Assembly (NCBI GenBank): GCA_022826345.1
Contig: JAJDVB010000155.1
Location: forward strand, 1 to 26,350
Length of the DNA stretch: 26,350 nt
Direction of reading: 5' to 3'
Source: Alphaproteobacteria bacterium
GTDB taxonomy: Bacteria; Pseudomonadota; Alphaproteobacteria; UBA828
Position 1 is the stretch's first letter; every line of letters starts with the position of its first letter. The position numbers and the translations under genes were made by a program. Below are positions 1 to 7,725 of the stretch, piece after piece. The notes under the pieces are model-generated. The model had not been told where the DNA came from and ran no database searches. It saw nothing but the letters and a program-made list of their open reading frames with translations.

Positions 1-48
1 GCGCCACGATCGCGGGTGGGGCCCCGGCCGCGAGCGGGGCCGCCCCGG

Positions 49-1062
49 TCACTCCCAGGCGGCGTAGCGGGTCATCGCCGAGGTGTCGGAAACGATCTCC
101 ACCTGGTCTGGCGTGAGCCTGGCGAAGACCAGGCAGGCGGCCACTTCGGCCTCGCTGTCGAAGCTGCCGTGGCACTCCCCGGTGTCGATCTCGATCACGG
201 TGAAGCGCGCGGGCCAAGCCGGCAGCCCGCGGTGCTCCCCCGAGCGGACATACGAGCGGCGCGCGCAAGGCGGACACCGCGACGCGCCCATCGAAGGCTG
301 GCCGCAATCGGTACAAAGATTGCGCGCCCTGCGGCGGGCGTACATCTTCCTGGCGTAGGCTCTGCGCGACGGCCTGCCGGCCTGCAGCACGGCGCAACTC
401 GGGCAGCGCGACGCGCCATCCGGCGCGGGATCGCCGCACGATCCACACAGGCCCGTTGCGCGCCGGGCATCCCACCTGGCGCGCTCGTGCGCATTGCGGG
501 AAGCACGGCATCCCTCGCACGAGGGGCTGCCTTCTGCGGGCGGCCGCTCGCCGCAGCGGACGCAAAGACCCGCCTCGCGCCGGGCGTGGTAACGGCGCTT
601 GCTCCTGGCGCGCCCGTTGCGCCGGCGGAGCTCGGCGCTCTTGCCGCCGTAGAGCGCGCCGGACGCCTTGGCCTTCGCGTAGCGGCGGCGGTCGCCTGCG
701 CGCTTCTTCTCGGCGCATTCGGCGCACTGCCTGCGATCGGGTTCCGGCGGGGCCTTACCGCAGGCGGTGCAGAGCCCGGCCTCGATCCGCTCCGCAGTCC
801 GCCGCCTGCAACGGGCGCGCTCATGGGCGCGCGCCCTCTCGGTATCCCTGCGGCGCTTCCTGCCGGTCGCGCGCCGCTTGGCGTCCCAGGCACGCCCGGC
901 GATGCGGCGCTTCCCGGCGCACGGCTCGCAGAGACTGCGCTCGGGCGCCGGCGAGCGCTTGCCGCAACGGGGGCACAGGCCTGCGGCCTTCCGCGCGGCG
1001 GTGCGCCTCCGGAAGCGTTCGCTGTCGTGCGCTCGCCCGGCCTCCGGGTCTCGGTAGGCCAT
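49..1062 (-). CDS. Five-module zinc-ribbon (CxxC) repeat protein
   Basis: A 337-residue, very Arg-rich protein. It has five zinc-ribbon-like modules of the form LCxxCG-x(8-11)-CxxC, with cysteines at about residues 30/33/45/48, 98/101/113/116, 167/170/182/185, 206/209/220/223 and 250/253/263/266. The modules are joined by basic linkers rich in RRR and ERAR. Each module probably binds one zinc, and the basic linkers suggest nucleic-acid binding; that role is inferred. The last 55 residues are different (FTVIEIDTGECHGSF, ending in AAWE) and look like a small folded acidic domain. The ATG at 1062 has AGGAGG six bases upstream. The small gene at 1139-1474 lies 76 bp upstream on the same strand, so the two may be cotranscribed. 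Exact family not recognised. The opposite strand is also open but has repeat-driven composition and was rejected. Confidence 0.8.
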   Translation of the reverse strand: MAYRDPEAGRAHDSERFRRRTAARKAAGLCPRCGKRSPAPERSLCEPCAGKRRIAGRAWDAKRRATGRKRRRDTERARAHERARCRRRTAERIEAGLCTACGKAPPEPDRRQCAECAEKKRAGDRRRYAKAKASGALYGGKSAELRRRNGRARSKRRYHARREAGLCVRCGERPPAEGSPSCEGCRASRNAHERARWDARRATGLCGSCGDPAPDGASRCPSCAVLQAGRPSRRAYARKMYARRRARNLCTDCGQPSMGASRCPPCARRSYVRSGEHRGLPAWPARFTVIEIDTGECHGSFDSEAEVAACLVFARLTPDQVEIVSDTSAMTRYAAWE

Positions 1063-1138
1063 GTCGTCCTCCTGGAACGGAGTGAAGCGAGAGATGGCGG
1101 CGGAAGCGCCCGGATCGGACGCCCCCGCCGGATCGCCG

Positions 1139-1474
1139 TCAGCGATGCCCGCCGCTGGCGAAGAGTCCGCAGGCGTGGACCCCCCAGAATTGGACCCCGC
1201 TATCTTCCAGGTTCACCGCCGTGCAGACGATGATCTCGTCGCGCGCGGGCCGCATCTGCTTGACGTTGCTCAGGCTCGTGACGGTGTGCCGCGTCCGCCG
1301 CGCCTTGCGCTTGCGTCCCCGCACGGCGGGTGCGGCGACGGGCACGGGACGGATCTCGCCGTCGGCCATCGAGCGAAAGCGCTCGACGACGTAGCGCTCG
1401 TCGTCGAGGCCGCGCCCGAAGATATGGACGAGAAAGGTTTCGCTGTTGCCGCGCTGTGCGCTGCCGATCTGCAT
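1139..1474 (-). CDS. Small hypothetical protein upstream of the zinc-ribbon gene
   Basis: A 111-residue protein of unrecognised family. The start is supported by a strong ribosome-binding site (GGGAGG, seven bases before the ATG at 1474). The open frame extends further upstream but through low-complexity coding, so this start is preferred. The N-terminal third looks globular (SETFLVHIFGRGLDDERYVV), the middle is a basic stretch (RGRKRKARRTRH), and the C-terminal part is hydrophobic (EIIVCTAVNLEDSG). No catalytic motif is visible. It sits 76 bp upstream of the zinc-ribbon gene in the same direction, which suggests an operon. Confidence 0.55.
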   Translation of the reverse strand: MQIGSAQRGNSETFLVHIFGRGLDDERYVVERFRSMADGEIRPVPVAAPAVRGRKRKARRTRHTVTSLSNVKQMRPARDEIIVCTAVNLEDSGVQFWGVHACGLFASGGHR

Positions 1475-1782
1475 GGTGCCGCCTCCCGTTGGCCGGTCGA
1501 TGAGGACGGCGGCCGCGCCCTCTCGCCGGACGCGAACCGCCGCCCTCTTCCCGGCCAGGCTCTCCCTCTCGATGAAGTGCGGGCCAGGAGTCCGGCGTAG
1601 AGAGCGGAACGGGATGCCTCGCAGACATCCGGGCGCCGGCGGGTCGCCCCTACATGTTGGGGAGAGAAGAGTTGTAATGCGTCGGCCGCCGGCGGGAGCT
1701 TGAGGGCCGGCCGAGAACCAGCGATTACGCCGCCCTTGCCCCTGAATGCCCGTAATGGCCGGGGACTCTCGCCGCCATCGCC
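1475..1782. other. Stretch without a supported gene
   Basis: GC-rich sequence between the small gene at 1139-1474 and the integrase remnant. Several frames stay open on both strands only because of high GC, and no recognisable domain was seen. It should hold the promoter of the minus-strand gene pair, but no convincing -35/-10 pair was found. Confidence 0.4.
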
Positions 1783-1929
1783 CAAGAGGTTCCCGCCGAT
1801 GCTCTCGGTGATGCGGGACGCGGCGGTCTGCATCGAGTTCTGCGCTAGGTGGGCGTACCGGGCCGTGGTCTGCACCTGGGTGTGGCCGAGGAGCTTGCCG
1901 ATCATGGTCAGGCTCTCTCCAAGCGCCAG
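1783..1929 (-). pseudogene. C-terminal remnant of a tyrosine recombinase/phage integrase
   Basis: About 49 codons encode the end of a tyrosine-recombinase catalytic domain: LGESLTMIGKLLGHTQVQTT followed by ARYAHLAQNSMQTAASRIT. It keeps the LGH box histidine and the nucleophilic Tyr context (TARYAHL). Everything upstream, including the first catalytic Arg and the HDLRH box, is missing and replaced by part of an IS1380 transposase in another frame. This is a dead fragment. The same type of fragment occurs at 4005-4205 (same strand) and 4233-4397 (opposite strand), so the restriction-modification pair lies between integrase remnants. Confidence 0.8.
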
Positions 1930-1933
1930 CGCT

Positions 1934-2131
1934 CTGCTCGCAAAGCTGGTCGAGCTGGCACTCCTTGACGCGATACTCCATGTCGCCGCAGGCGCAGTAG
2001 AGGCGTTCGTAGAGGTCCTGCGCGGCGATCTTGTCGGCCGCCAGCAACGTGGTGACGAAGCGGGGGTTGGCGCCGGCGCCGCGGTGCGACATCCATTCCG
2101 CCTTGGCGACCAACTCGACGCGATTGGCGAT
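1934..2131 (-). pseudogene. Internal fragment of an IS1380-family transposase
   Basis: About 66 codons match the late part of the IS1380 DDE transposase domain: VELVAKAEWMSHRGAGANPR, then FVTTLLAA and LYERLYCACGDMEYRVKECQ LDQL. In intact family members this reads close to ANPRFVVTSL...LYCARGDMENRIKE. Neither the N-terminus, the first catalytic Asp, nor the end of the protein is present. The 3' side runs after a few bases into the integrase remnant at 1783-1929 in a different frame, so two unrelated mobile-element genes are fused by decay or deletion. Identification is from recalled family motifs. Confidence 0.75.
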
Positions 2132-2176
2132 ATTGTTATGCGTCGGTAGAATACCGCGAATGGTGAACGGTACTGA

Positions 2177-2803
2177 ATGGTCAACTTGGTCTTCTCGTTG
2201 ATGCCTGTACGACAAAGCCCCGATCCCACTAAATTCAACTCGGACGCGAATCTTCCATATATGCTTCGGCAGGAGGATTTCGGGCTTGTGATGCAGGACG
2301 TCTACGACTTCTTTTTCGATGTGAACCGGCACCTCGTAGACAGGGGATTGAGCCGACTGGACGATATGCTGAGACCAGCAGCAATGTCGGGGCTCATCTC
2401 TGACATGATCACGGCAAGCATGGCGCGGCACTCACGCGTGCTGGTCGAGAACCTGTATCACAACGGGCACCCGGATCTCATCGTGAATGGCCGATACGCG
2501 AACGACGCGGTAAAGGCCGGCGACGATGGCGTCGAGATCAAAAGCACCCGTAAGGCCGGCGGCGCCGTCGATACACACGGCGCACGCGAGCAATGGATGT
2601 GCGTGTTCGTCTACATGGTAGACAACGAGTCGGAACCTGCCGCCGACCGTGCGCCCATGAAATTCACCGAGGTTTATCTCGGTTACGTCACGATCGAAGA
2701 CTTCAGGAAGAACCCTCGAAGCGAGCTGGGAACGCGAACGGCTACCCTGGACAAATACGGCATTCGGAAGCTGCGCCGGAGCTGGGTGTATCTGGACACC
2801 TGA
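2177..2803 (+). CDS. Type II restriction endonuclease (PD-(D/E)xK) partner of the adjacent methyltransferase
   Basis: Predicted to cut unmodified DNA at the site protected by the methyltransferase encoded opposite. The protein has 208 residues from this start. A PD-(D/E)xK core is visible: HPDLIV at residues 98-103 supplies the Asp, and VEIKSTRK at 119-126 supplies the Glu and Lys. A conserved-looking AVDTHGAREQWMCVFVY follows. The N-terminal part is helical. The start is uncertain: ATG 2177 and ATG 2201 lack a clear ribosome-binding site, while AGGAGG at 2271-2276 precedes an in-frame GTG (2288) and ATG (2291). The longer start is kept because DPTKFNSDANLPYMLRQEDF looks like real protein. 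Its 3' end overlaps the methyltransferase 3' end by 62 bp (tail to tail), typical of compact R-M cassettes. Recognition site not predictable. Confidence 0.75.
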   Translation: MVNLVFSLMPVRQSPDPTKFNSDANLPYMLRQEDFGLVMQDVYDFFFDVNRHLVDRGLSRLDDMLRPAAMSGLISDMITASMARHSRVLVENLYHNGHPDLIVNGRYANDAVKAGDDGVEIKSTRKAGGAVDTHGAREQWMCVFVYMVDNESEPAADRAPMKFTEVYLGYVTIEDFRKNPRSELGTRTATLDKYGIRKLRRSWVYLDT

Positions 2804-3923
2804 TAGCCTCAAGCTTCGGCATGGCAGCGAGCGCTAATTCGATATACTCCGGCGAACGCTCCACGCCGATGCTGTGTCGATCAAGGTGATTTGCCGCCGC
2901 CAAGGTAGATCCGGAGCCGGCAAAGGGATCGAGGATGACACCTTTCTGCAGGGGCAAAGCGGCGTGAACCAATTGGCGAAGAAACGCTTGCGGCTTCAGG
3001 GAAGGGTGCGGCGCTAACCGCTTTTCCGCCGACCGTGTTGGATGGGACTCGATCACGTCTCCGAATGGTTGGCGTTTCGATTTCCTTCGCAGCCCTCCGG
3101 TACCCCAATTCCGAAGGTTGTCCTGTACGCGTCCTTCGATCGGATTGCGGAATAGGAGCCAGGGCTCGGCCATCGAACGCGGCATCACCGTGACATCGGA
3201 AAACTCTTCATGAGCGTTCTTCGGGCGGTCGCCGCCGCGCATCGTCATGACGAGGCGGAAGATCATCCCTCGGTTTTCCAGACCGGTGTCTGCGAGCGCC
3301 GAGGCGACTATGTGCGATACGAGCGGATTCGAGGCGACGAATACGTGGGCGCCGGGGACGAGGACACGGGAAATGGACCTCCCGAAGCGCTCGAAGAATT
3401 CGCGCATGTGTTCAAGGTCCGCCGCACCTAGGGTCGTGAAACGTGGTAGAGGAGATCGACGATGGCCGTCGAAGGACGGGGGGATTCGCCACACCCCGCC
3501 CTTGCCTTCCCGAAGCTTGCGCTGCTCGACTTCCGTGTACTCAACCAAGCCGTAGGGAGGATCAGTGATGACCGCATGGATGCTGTTCTCTTCCCTTCGT
3601 TCCAGCCAGTCAAAACAATCGTCTCGATACAGGGTCGCTTTGCCGCGAATCAAGACGGGTTTGAAATCTCCGCTCGATTTGCTTGGGGTGACGGTCGTAG
3701 CGAAGTCTTGCTCTCTTGTGAGCTGGTACCGGCCATGGCGTGTCCGCTCGAACATGTCCGGGCGGAGCCTGAGGTACGAGCGTACGGACGACGCGGGCAC
3801 GTCCCCGATTCTTGCTTCAACCGACCGCCTGATTTCCGAAACGCTTGCGTCGCCCCGGGCCGATTCGAGGCAGGCGACAATCGCGTCTCGTACAGTACCG
3901 GGAGAGTGTTTTAGCTTGGGCAT
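2742..3923 (-). CDS. Site-specific DNA methyltransferase with N-terminal winged-helix domain
   Basis: Transfers a methyl group from S-adenosylmethionine to an exocyclic amino group of DNA (N6-adenine or N4-cytosine). The 393-residue protein begins with a helix-turn-helix-like region (residues about 8-70, TVRDAIV...SVSEIRRSV...GRYQL). The catalytic motif DPPY follows at about 121-124, and the AdoMet-binding motif DPFAGSGST lies near the C-terminus at about 332-340. This order (IV before I) is that of beta-class N6_N4 methyltransferases; the variable region between them should be the target-recognition part. The ATG at 3923 is preferred; an in-frame TTG at 3977 preceded by GGAAGGG would add 18 residues. 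It converges with the PD-(D/E)xK endonuclease gene, which supports a complete type II system. Confidence 0.93.
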   Translation of the reverse strand: MPKLKHSPGTVRDAIVACLESARGDASVSEIRRSVEARIGDVPASSVRSYLRLRPDMFERTRHGRYQLTREQDFATTVTPSKSSGDFKPVLIRGKATLYRDDCFDWLERREENSIHAVITDPPYGLVEYTEVEQRKLREGKGGVWRIPPSFDGHRRSPLPRFTTLGAADLEHMREFFERFGRSISRVLVPGAHVFVASNPLVSHIVASALADTGLENRGMIFRLVMTMRGGDRPKNAHEEFSDVTVMPRSMAEPWLLFRNPIEGRVQDNLRNWGTGGLRRKSKRQPFGDVIESHPTRSAEKRLAPHPSLKPQAFLRQLVHAALPLQKGVILDPFAGSGSTLAAANHLDRHSIGVERSPEYIELALAAMPKLEAIRCPDTPSSGAASECRICPG

Positions 3924-4004
3924 CCGATCTTCATCCTCGGAAGCGACCAAGGTAGACGTCCAGACGTCTTTTTGCAATGCCCTTCCGCTGTGGTGATTCG
4001 CTCG

Positions 4005-4205
4005 TTACCCCACGACCTCGGCGATTCGGCTTGAAATCCGGTTGGCGGCGGACCTGATCGGATCGTCGGCGAGACGGGCATAACGGGCGGTGATCTGGAA
4101 CTTGTTGTGGTCGACTAGCTTGCCGATCATCACGAGGCCTTCGCCGACCAGCTGCTGCCGCCGGCAAAGAGTGTGACTGAGATCATGAATCCGCACGTCC
4201 CCAAG
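4005..4205 (-). pseudogene. Decayed C-terminal fragment of a tyrosine integrase
   Basis: The frame encodes VRIHDLSHTLCRRQQLVGEG, then LVMIGKLVDHNKFQITARYA and RLADDPIRSAANRISSRIAEVVG. It aligns with the end of Rhodospirillales-type phage integrases. The box-II arginine (normally HDLRHT) is Ser, and the LGH glycine is Asp, so two key positions are lost while the nucleophilic Tyr (TARYARL) remains. The N-terminal two thirds are absent: on its 5' side it meets a plus-strand integrase fragment head to head. Same orientation as the remnant at 1783-1929, so the R-M genes lie between two like-oriented integrase tails. Confidence 0.85.
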
Positions 4206-4232
4206 GTCTACGGCACGCCGGTGAGCGATGGG

Positions 4233-4397
4233 GCCACCCTCGGGGAGAGCCTGCCGATGATCGGGAAACTGCTCGGTCACATGCAGGTCCAGACGACCGC
4301 GCGCTACGCGCACCTTGGGCGGAACTCGGTCAAGGTCGCCGCCGCGAGAATCGCGGACAGCCTCGAAGCCGACATGGACACCCCGCCTGACAAATGA
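4233..4397 (+). pseudogene. Second C-terminal integrase fragment, head to head with the first
   Basis: About 54 codons encode ATLGESLPMIGKLLGHMQVQ, then TTARYAHLGRNSVKVAAARIADSLEADMD and a stop. The LLGH box and the Tyr context TARYAHL are intact, but the rest of the recombinase is missing. A nominal ATG at 4173 gives 74 residues, of which the first 20 do not resemble an integrase. It closely resembles the 1783-1929 fragment (LGESL, MIGKLLGH, VQTTARYAHL) more than its neighbour at 4005-4205, suggesting two different source integrases. Confidence 0.8.
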
Positions 4398-4476
4398 GCA
4401 GAGTTGCGGTTACCGGATCTTTCCCTGCGTGATCGGAATCACCACGAGCCTCACTCCGACGTGGTGGTAGTCCTCG

Positions 4477-5364
4477 TCACGATGCAATTCTGTGTTCAGC
4501 CTTTAGTGACCTTACATCTATCGCGACCGTGCGTCTCCCACCTTTGTCCAGTCTCTCTTCCCATCCATGTCCAGCTTTCCGCGGCAGCTCCTCTGGTCCA
4601 TCGCCGGCTACCATGGCAAGGTCCAGCGCAGTGGTGTCGTGCACGCCGGTCCGGTCGTACTCCCGCTCAGTATCTTCGTTGAGATCGAGAATCCCGGGAG
4701 CGTCCCATATGAGCGGTTGAGGAGGAGGGACATCTTGCACTGCTTCTTCAGACTCCCCCCATGGGAAAAAATGGGTAATCACGATGATGGGAGGGAAAGC
4801 CTCAAAGAGATAGTGCCATGGCCAACACGCCCGCTCGATGGATTCCAGGCTGCGGGTATGCAAAGGCAGTTTCCTCGCGTCCGCAAGCAGGCAGCCTGTC
4901 TGAAGCGGCCCGCGTTGCCTGAAAAGGCTCCGTTGAGACTCCGTGCAATAGATGCAGTACATGGGTCTCATTCGGTCCGCCAGCGCAGACTGGATTAGAA
5001 GTTCGCGCTGCTGTCTTCCGGTTCCGCCAATAGCATGGCGGATTCTCAACACGTTATTGCTCGTTACACGCTTTGCCTGCACGCGCATTCTCAGAGTGCG
5101 TTTTCGGCCCACAATGTACCACTCCCAGTCAGCGCCGACTTTGGCTTCCCGGTGTTTCGAGAAAGTTCGCAGGTGAACCACATCCGAATGCCGACGTCTC
5201 AATTCCAGGAGATTGCTTTCGGTGATGGTCTCTTCTCCATAACTCACAGGCACGTCGGGGCGATACGAGAACTCCAGATTCCGAGACGTCGCATCTCCCA
5301 AGTGCTCCATGGTGGACAGCAGTCTGACAGCAGTAGTGCTCATATTCGCGGTTGGAGGAGACAC
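4477..5364 (-). CDS. DUF6615/Mrr-like putative nuclease
   Basis: A 295-residue protein from a GTG start at 5364; in-frame ATGs at 5343 and 5310 are alternatives, and none has a strong ribosome-binding site. Residues 45-100 carry a recognisable pattern: EETITESNLLELRRRH, then TFSKHREAKVGADWEWY and MRVQAKRV. The GAD (Asp79) followed by QAK (Gln96-Lys98) resembles the QxK variant of the PD-(D/E)xK nuclease fold seen in Mrr-type enzymes, and the arrangement matches what I recall of DUF6615. A nuclease role is inferred from this motif. The C-terminal 100 residues are acidic and Pro-rich (WDAPGILDLNEDTEREYDRT), of unknown role. GC content is lower than in the right half of the window, and it sits between integrase remnants and a pentapeptide-repeat gene, a setting typical of defence islands. 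Confidence 0.75.
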   Translation of the reverse strand: MSPPTANMSTTAVRLLSTMEHLGDATSRNLEFSYRPDVPVSYGEETITESNLLELRRRHSDVVHLRTFSKHREAKVGADWEWYIVGRKRTLRMRVQAKRVTSNNVLRIRHAIGGTGRQQRELLIQSALADRMRPMYCIYCTESQRSLFRQRGPLQTGCLLADARKLPLHTRSLESIERACWPWHYLFEAFPPIIVITHFFPWGESEEAVQDVPPPQPLIWDAPGILDLNEDTEREYDRTGVHDTTALDLAMVAGDGPEELPRKAGHGWEERLDKGGRRTVAIDVRSLKAEHRIAS

Positions 5365-5749
5365 CGAACGTTCTCGCCCCGCGTGACCTCACAGTCCATG
5401 ACCACAAGCGAGATGCAACGTCACGACCGGGGAGAACCAGGCATTGCGCATTATCTCAGCCTTATACCCGTTGTCGGGTGACGATGACTCCGCCGTTCCG
5501 AGGGGACAGGTCGTCCCGTCCGCGTCTGGCTTAGGTCGGTGACGACTGGAACGATATGCTCGGGCGAGACCTTGAAGGCAGTATGCTGGGAACGGATGAT
5601 CGGTTCGCAGGTTGAAATACTGTACCTTCTTACTGCCGCAATACCGAACATGCCAGGATAGCCTTCGACGGGTTTGGGATCTTTGTCGTTCAGGACAACG
5701 GCTTCGAGAGAAGATTCGGTTTCTCGCAGCGCTCGTGATCCAAGGCTCG
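5365..5749. other. Intergenic stretch with a weak minus-strand ORF
   Basis: Between the nuclease candidate and the pentapeptide-repeat gene. A minus-strand frame at 5451-5771 (106 codons) contains protein-like sequence such as LEAVVLNDKDPKPVEGYPGM and YSISTCEPIIRSQHTAFKVS, but it has no clear ribosome-binding site, overlaps the 3' end of the upstream gene, and ends in what looks like random coding. It may be a small gene or a remnant. No other gene was supported. Confidence 0.3.
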
Positions 5750-7282
5750 TCAAACAACCTGGCCATTCCAAACCAACGGCTTGTTCGTTTCGGGGTCCAT
5801 GACACCTTCCAGAATTGGCGGAGACGCCGGGTCCGCCTTTGCCTGATCGAGTTGGCGTTGGGTCAAGCCGCGAGCCGGGGACGCGATGGTGCGATCAAGC
5901 ATCCAATCGTGGCAGAAGTCGGTGCCGCTCAAGACTGCATCAGCAAGATTCGCATCGGTCAGATCTGCGTTACCGAGGATTGCGCCCGACAAATTCGCAT
6001 TGGTCAGCTCGGCTCCATTCAGGTCCGCACCTGCACCGGCAAGGTTGGCGTTGCTCAAATCCACTCCGCTCAGCTTTGCACCTCTCAAACTTGCCGCCCT
6101 GAGATCCGCTCCACTCAAGTTATCACCGAGAGAAGCAGCATCGAGCTTTGCGCCCGCCAACGATGCTCCGCGCATGTCCGCACCGGCTAACTCCACTTCT
6201 CGCAGATCCGCTCCGTCCAATTGAGCACCCACCAATTTCGCCTCGAACCAGGCTCCCTTCCAAATATTCTGCGACGTCAGATCGATTGGGCTGAACTCGG
6301 CATTTCTGAAGTCGGCGTCGAGCAATCTCGCGGCAGTCAGATTTACACGCCTCATGTCGGCATTACGGAAGTCGGCACCGATCAGTCTAGCGGCGGAAAA
6401 ATCGGCGCCCGGGAGGACGGCGTTGGCGAAGCTGGCGGGCATCCAGACCCGTAAACGGCGCAGATCCGCCTTTGTGAAGTCGACGTTCGAAAAATTCGCT
6501 TCGTGGAAGCTAAGACCGGGCAGGCGAGCCTCGGCGAGATTGATCCTGAACTTCTCCTCGATCTCCAAGGCGATCTGTCGTTCGCTCCGCTGGGCAATCT
6601 GACCCATGACCGCCGCGACATCATTTGCCGGCTCAGAAACTGGTCCGACTTTCCAATCGGCGGCCAAGAGCGGACCGTAACGCTCCGCCAGCGCTGATTC
6701 GAACTGTTTCGCTTTGTCTTGGCCCGTAGCCTCTTCTTCCTTTTCAGCATCGCTCGCATCCGGTTCGCCTTGTGCTTCTGTTCCGGGCGTTTCCGAATCT
6801 TCTGGTGGCGCGACGTGTTCTGGCGTTTCTTCTCTGGTCCGATCAACGACAAACGTCGAAAGGAGCTGCATGACCGGTATATGGAAACTCTCCGGATACT
6901 CTCTCGCGAGACGGGAAAGAGCGTATATGCCACCGATTCGGACCGACTCGATTTCGGCATGGCCCAGCATTTCGGCGCCCTTCTGAAACCGGTCGTTCAA
7001 CAGCATCTGCCCCGCAGTATCCGACTGACGCCGTGCCGCATCCGCTTGACGTTCCGCCACTGTGCTGCGCCAAATTGCAATCGGAAGCCCGATCGCGGCC
7101 GCAAGCAGCAACCCGAGGTTTCGAAGCGTTTCGCTGGCGGATTCCCCTCCGGTCAGCCAGGCCGGACAGGAAACCCATGCAGCTCCCGCTGCGATGACCA
7201 GAATCACGGTCCATCCGGCTATCAACAACCACGGTAACGGAATCCGGCTACAGAGACGCCACAATTGTCTCAAGCCGTTCAT
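5750..7282 (-). CDS. Two-TM membrane protein with pentapeptide-repeat domain
   Basis: A 510-residue protein from the ATG at 7282, preceded by GGAG seven bases upstream; an in-frame ATG at 7402 would add 40 residues without domain character. Order of parts: TM helix 1 (about 15-38, IPLPWLLIAGWTVILVIAAG), TM helix 2 (about 54-71, LGLLLAAAIGLPIAIW), a charged helix, a conserved segment FQKGAEMLGHAEIESVRIGG...IYALSRLAREYP (about 99-130), an acidic Glu/Pro-rich linker (about 150-195), then some 40 pentapeptide repeats of the A(D/N)LxX kind (about 246-458), which should fold as a right-handed quadrilateral beta-helix. The tail GLTQRQLDQAKADPASPP is typical of this family. Function is unknown; it may be a membrane-anchored scaffold. 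Adjacent to a nuclease candidate on the same strand. Confidence 0.88.
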   Translation of the reverse strand: MNGLRQLWRLCSRIPLPWLLIAGWTVILVIAAGAAWVSCPAWLTGGESASETLRNLGLLLAAAIGLPIAIWRSTVAERQADAARRQSDTAGQMLLNDRFQKGAEMLGHAEIESVRIGGIYALSRLAREYPESFHIPVMQLLSTFVVDRTREETPEHVAPPEDSETPGTEAQGEPDASDAEKEEEATGQDKAKQFESALAERYGPLLAADWKVGPVSEPANDVAAVMGQIAQRSERQIALEIEEKFRINLAEARLPGLSFHEANFSNVDFTKADLRRLRVWMPASFANAVLPGADFSAARLIGADFRNADMRRVNLTAARLLDADFRNAEFSPIDLTSQNIWKGAWFEAKLVGAQLDGADLREVELAGADMRGASLAGAKLDAASLGDNLSGADLRAASLRGAKLSGVDLSNANLAGAGADLNGAELTNANLSGAILGNADLTDANLADAVLSGTDFCHDWMLDRTIASPARGLTQRQLDQAKADPASPPILEGVMDPETNKPLVWNGQVV

Positions 7283-7334
7283 ATCACCACTCCAGGCCAA
7301 GTCTTGCCGATATTGCCTTGCATCGGTGATCTGG

Positions 7335-7562
7335 TCATCTCGCCTCTTGTGACTCCCCGGCATCGCGAGCCTCGTCGCGGCGCCTTGGTTCACAGCCAAC
7401 ATGCTTTCCGACCGCTACCACTTGCCCATCCTGGCAATCTGTTTCGCGGCTCACTAAGGCCCGCTTCGCGATTGCAGCGACGCTCGAACCAACGGCTGAG
7501 AACAAACACGGCGCAGGTCCACGCTGCAGCGTGGCGAGGAGGATCAGCAGATCGGTGTCCAT
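7335..7562 (-). CDS. Possible small ORF upstream of the pentapeptide-repeat gene
   Basis: A 75-codon frame starting with MDTDLLILLATLQRG, with a strong purine-rich site (GGAGGGGAGGCG) directly before the ATG at 7562. It is on the same strand as the pentapeptide-repeat gene and ends 52 bp before it. After about 45 residues the sequence turns basic and low-complexity (EPRRRDEARDAGESQEAR), so this could be a genuine leader-type peptide, a decayed gene or chance. No family recognised. Confidence 0.25.
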   Translation of the reverse strand: MDTDLLILLATLQRGPAPCLFSAVGSSVAAIAKRALVSRETDCQDGQVVAVGKHVGCEPRRRDEARDAGESQEAR

Positions 7563-7725
7563 CGCCTCCCCTCCGCTTGCGGTGGCCCCCGGATAGTATC
7601 GGTTTCTTCAATGCGAGTGCCGGAATTCGTTTCGGGCCGAACATGAGCGACGCGGGCCTTCCCGCCCTATTTCCGGCCCCGCACCTCTCGTTGACCGTGA
7701 GCCGGTTGTGGGCGAGAAAAGACTC

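Noticed and set aside
16..1233. 405-codon plus-strand ORF
   Set aside because: Antisense to the zinc-ribbon protein; no ribosome-binding site and no domain.
1139..2431. 430-codon minus-strand frame read as one protein
   Set aside because: It is a chance fusion of antisense to the endonuclease, the IS1380 fragment, and the small gene at 1139-1474, whose own start has a strong ribosome-binding site.
5800..6650. Repetitive sequence suspected to be a CRISPR or tandem repeat
   Set aside because: The periodicity is about 15 bases and follows the pentapeptide-repeat codons; there are no identical repeats with unique spacers.
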